Shown one piece after another: positions 22,839 through 25,232 of a DNA stretch of 25,232 nt; the first letter of the stretch is position 1, and the number at the start of each line of letters is the position of its first letter. The position numbers were made by a program, and so were the translations under genes. Under the pieces are notes generated by a model that searched no databases, was not told the DNA's origin, and saw only the letters and a list, made by a program, of their open reading frames with translations. The DNA is taken from contig CAYRZU010000054.1 of NCBI GenBank assembly GCA_964428895.1, forward strand, positions 1 to 25,232, read 5' to 3'. Source of the stretch: HyVt-337 sp964428895. GTDB taxonomy: Bacteria; Planctomycetota; Phycisphaerae; SM23-33.

Positions 22839-23696
22839 ATGGAAAGCCTCTATCGCGGCGTGACGACGTATTTGTTCCGCGTCACGTCCTACAACCCGAT
22901 TGTCGTTATTGTCGAACTGCTGCTGATCGGCCTGGTGGTTTGGTACGCAACCCGGTTCCTGCGCGGCACGCGCGGGGCCCGGCTGATCAAAGGCTTCGCG
23001 CTCCTGCTGGTGACGGTCTACGTCGTCATCGGCATCCTCCCGCAGAACGTCGGCACAACCGCATTCGACTGGGACCGCGTGGAGTTTCTTTACGGCAAGT
23101 TCCTCTTGTTTGCGTTCGTGGCGGTGGTGGTGGCCTTCCAGCCGGAATTACGCCGCGGACTCATTCGCATCGGCCAGACGACGCTGTTCCACAGCGCGCG
23201 CGGCAAGGCTGAGGCCCTGGCGGAGGTGTTGGTTCTGAGCTTGGGCCATTTGGCGCGAAATAAGACCGGCGCCATCATTGCCGTGGAGCGCTCGGTGGGG
23301 TTGGGGGCGTTGATGGCCTCGGGGACGGGCGTCGATGCCGAGGTCACGCCCGAACTGCTCAATACGATCTTCTACCCCGGCAGCGCGCTTCACGACATGG
23401 GCGTGATCATCAGCAACGGTCGTGTGTCCGCGGCGGGCTGTCAGTTCCCGCTGGCCGAGAGCGGCGAGGTGGACCCCTCCCTCGGCAGTCGGCATCGCGC
23501 GGCGCTGGGGTTGGCCCAGGAATCCGACGCGGTGGTGCTGGTCGTCAGTGAAGAGACCGGCCGCGTGTCGATGGCCTGCGAAGGCCAACTGTCGGTGGGG
23601 TTGGAGTTGTCGGACCTTCAGGGCATGCTCATGAACCTTCTGTCGGGCTCGAGATCCTGGCAGCGACATAAGAGGCAGGTGTCCGTCGAGGCGTAG
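22839..23696 (+). CDS. cdaA: Membrane diadenylate cyclase, CdaA type
   Basis: This 285-residue protein has three N-terminal TM helices (near IVVIVELLLIGLVVWY, FALLLVTVYVVIGIL and LLFAFVAVVVAF) and a DAC domain, the layout of CdaA/DacA, which makes the second messenger c-di-AMP from two ATP. QPELRR and the AIIAVER strand fit, as does R218-H-R220. The catalytic DGA motif, normally L-H-D-G-A, reads L-H185-D186-M-G here: the metal-binding Asp is kept but Gly-Ala is changed. Activity is likely but should not be assumed. No clear Shine-Dalgarno precedes ATG 22839. A YbbR-domain gene follows after 7 bp, the usual partner. Confidence 0.88.
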   Translation: MESLYRGVTTYLFRVTSYNPIVVIVELLLIGLVVWYATRFLRGTRGARLIKGFALLLVTVYVVIGILPQNVGTTAFDWDRVEFLYGKFLLFAFVAVVVAFQPELRRGLIRIGQTTLFHSARGKAEALAEVLVLSLGHLARNKTGAIIAVERSVGLGALMASGTGVDAEVTPELLNTIFYPGSALHDMGVIISNGRVSAAGCQFPLAESGEVDPSLGSRHRAALGLAQESDAVVLVVSEETGRVSMACEGQLSVGLELSDLQGMLMNLLSGSRSWQRHKRQVSVEA

Positions 23697-23703
23697 TCAG
23701 ACG

Positions 23704-24771
23704 ATGGTGAAATTGGATTACACAGCGGATTCCGACCGGTTCAGCGTCGCGTGGTGGTCGGCCAGGATACGGAACGTATTCTGGGTGGCCGTCATTACGG
23801 TACTGATTTGGGTCTACGCCGACCTGGAGGTCACCGAGCCGAGAGAGTTCGAAATCAATGTCGTGTTGATGGCCGGTCGGCCGGGCGTGGCCCTGCTGGC
23901 GCCGGAAGAAAAGACGCTGGCGGTTACGTTTGTGGGGCGCGGGAGCCGGGGTTCGTTGGACCAGTTCGCCCGGTGGGTGGCCGAGTCCGGCGAGCCGATC
24001 ATGTGTGATCTATCCGGACTGGAGGTCGGCGAGCACGAAGTGAGGCTGCAGGACTTGCTCAGCAACTCCGAGCAGCTTCGCGATTACGGCGTGTCGGTCG
24101 AGACCGCCTTGCCGGAAAAGGTGGCGATCTGGCTCGACGAGTTAGTCACGCGCGGGGTGGTCGTGGCGTTGGACTACGAAAACGGCCTGCCCGAGCAGGT
24201 CCAGATCGACCCGCCGAAAGTGGCTGTTACCGCCGCACGGAACGCGTGGGATCGGATCGATCAGGCCGAAGCCGAGCCGGTCGTCAAGACCGTCCGCAAG
24301 GATCTGGGCCAACTGGCGGCCGGTCAGGTCGAGACGTTCGCGATTCGGCTTGTCGGCGCCATTGACGGCGAGCAAGTGACTGTCGAGCCGCAGACGGTTT
24401 CGGTCAGCCTGACTGTCAGCCAACGAGCAGACACACGGACGATTCCCGTCAATGTCGACATCCTCCAACCGACCGCCTGGACCTCCGACGAAACGTGGGC
24501 CCAATATGTGCTGGTCCGTAAGGACCCATTGGCCTGGAGAGTGGAGATCTCCGTCACCGGGGCCCAAAAAGACCTCGACCAGCTTCGGCCCGAAGACATT
24601 CACGCCTTCATCGAGCTGACCGAGGACGACAAACGTCCGGTGGAAAGCTGGCTGACGCGAGAGGCAAAGATCCGCTTTCCGAAGGGCCTGCAATTGCGGG
24701 TGGTGGGCGAGGCGCCGGCGGTGGAGTTCCGCATGGAGGCGCGGAACGGCGGCGTGACCCCTCCGGCGTAG
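23704..24771 (+). CDS. YbbR-domain protein, CdaR-like cyclase partner
   Basis: This 355-residue protein has one N-terminal TM helix (near VFWVAVITVLIWVYADLEV) and then an extracytoplasmic region of weakly similar beta-rich repeats resembling YbbR domains. In Firmicutes, CdaR (YbbR) is encoded next to CdaA and modulates its activity from outside the membrane. The 7-bp gap to the cyclase gene and the topology support the same pairing here. Sequence conservation in YbbR domains is low, so the name rests mainly on topology, repeat feel and context. glmM, the usual third gene, is not found before proA. Confidence 0.72.
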   Translation: MVKLDYTADSDRFSVAWWSARIRNVFWVAVITVLIWVYADLEVTEPREFEINVVLMAGRPGVALLAPEEKTLAVTFVGRGSRGSLDQFARWVAESGEPIMCDLSGLEVGEHEVRLQDLLSNSEQLRDYGVSVETALPEKVAIWLDELVTRGVVVALDYENGLPEQVQIDPPKVAVTAARNAWDRIDQAEAEPVVKTVRKDLGQLAAGQVETFAIRLVGAIDGEQVTVEPQTVSVSLTVSQRADTRTIPVNVDILQPTAWTSDETWAQYVLVRKDPLAWRVEISVTGAQKDLDQLRPEDIHAFIELTEDDKRPVESWLTREAKIRFPKGLQLRVVGEAPAVEFRMEARNGGVTPPA

Positions 24772-24796
24772 GGAGGCGCTGCGGCTGGGGGTGCAA

Positions 24797-24814
24797 ACCG
24801 CGTTGCGGCGCGGT
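24797..24814. repeat. Hairpin between the YbbR and proA genes
   Basis: ACCGCG (24797-24802) and CGCGGT (24809-24814) form a 6-bp stem with a 6-nt loop. No T-run follows directly, so it is at best a weak terminator. Confidence 0.3.
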
Positions 24815-24853
24815 AGGCTCTTTCGATCAGGTGCCCAACGTAAGGATGAACGT

Positions 24854-25232
24854 ATGGACGCAGTGGCCTATGTGCGTGAACGAGCGGCCGCGGCCAAGGA
24901 GGCGGCGGCGTTGTTGGTCGTATCGGACGGTTCCCAACGCAATGCCGCGCTGATCGAAGCGGCCGGCGCCATTCGAGCGGCGGCCGACCGGCTGAAAGAA
25001 GCCAACGCCAAGGACCTCACCGGGTCGGATGAGTTCGGCCTGACCGATGCGCAAGTTGACCGCCTGCGCCTGACCGACAAGCGAATCGAATCCATGGCCG
25101 CTGCGTTGGAGCAGATCGCGGGGCAGGAAGACCCGGTCGGCCAGACTATCTCCGGCTGCAACCGGCCTGACGGACTTCGGATCGAGAAGCGCCGCGTGCC
25201 GATCGGCGTGGTGGGCATCATCTTCGAATCGC
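24854..25232 (+). CDS. proA: Glutamate-5-semialdehyde dehydrogenase, 5' part
   Basis: The first 126 residues are in the window and the frame is still open at the end. The N-terminal helices with ALIEAAGAIRAAADRLKEAN, the AKDL segment and then RIEKRRVPIGVVGIIFE match ProA (gamma-glutamyl phosphate reductase), which makes glutamate-5-semialdehyde in proline synthesis. AAGGA (24842-24846) is 7 nt before ATG 24854. An ATG at 24846 is in a different frame. The catalytic Cys would be further downstream and is not seen. It follows the YbbR gene by 82 bp. Confidence 0.93.
   Translation, partial: MDAVAYVRERAAAAKEAAALLVVSDGSQRNAALIEAAGAIRAAADRLKEANAKDLTGSDEFGLTDAQVDRLRLTDKRIESMAAALEQIAGQEDPVGQTISGCNRPDGLRIEKRRVPIGVVGIIFES

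Overview
The window is a GC-rich, densely coded bacterial segment with 23 protein-coding genes or gene remnants, plus one very short candidate ORF. All but two lie on the + strand. Three lipobox proteins, a BamD-like plus LptE-like pair, and an FtsH with a proline-rich N-terminus indicate a diderm bacterium. The set of four divergent URO-D-superfamily proteins, the SASA-type esterase and the palindromic intergenic repeats suggest Planctomycetota, probably a Phycisphaerae-like lineage. That placement is inference. No rRNA, tRNA, CRISPR array, transposase or phage gene was seen.

Left part (1-6264). This holds the 3' end of a sialate-O-acetylesterase-like (SASA/SGNH) gene, a PfkB sugar/nucleoside kinase, a small 4-TM protein, and a broken lipoprotein alpha/beta hydrolase. 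It continues with an MJ1255/VC2487-type glycosyltransferase that has its own promoter and terminator, the tRNA adenosine deaminase gene tadA, and a secreted Sel1-repeat protein on the minus strand.

Middle part (6419-16249). This starts with a CorC/HlyC-type CBS membrane protein and an anchored unknown protein. Four URO-D-superfamily proteins follow: one alone at 8386 and three in tandem from 12846 to 16249. Between them lie unrecognised envelope proteins, a 28-codon glycine-rich ORF and a SOUL heme-binding protein. None of the four looks like genuine hemE. Their Zn-ligand regions differ from each other, so they are better read as members of the corrinoid/methyltransferase-like branch with unknown substrates. 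Intergenic DNA here carries several palindromes, including a perfect 17-bp inverted repeat upstream of the tandem array.

Right part (16365-25232). This is a housekeeping block: recO, a BamD-like TPR lipoprotein, an LptE-like lipoprotein, ftsH, a DJ-1/PfpI protein on the minus strand, folP, a membrane diadenylate cyclase (cdaA) followed by a YbbR/CdaR-like partner, and the start of proA. The BamD-like and LptE-like proteins carry oppositely charged C-terminal tails (strongly basic and strongly acidic). The cyclase has an altered DGA motif (D-M-G).

Promoter-like -35/-10 pairs were found by eye before several genes. For recO and folP they predict leaderless or nearly leaderless transcripts. All functional names rest on motif recognition in the translated sequence; no database search was run.
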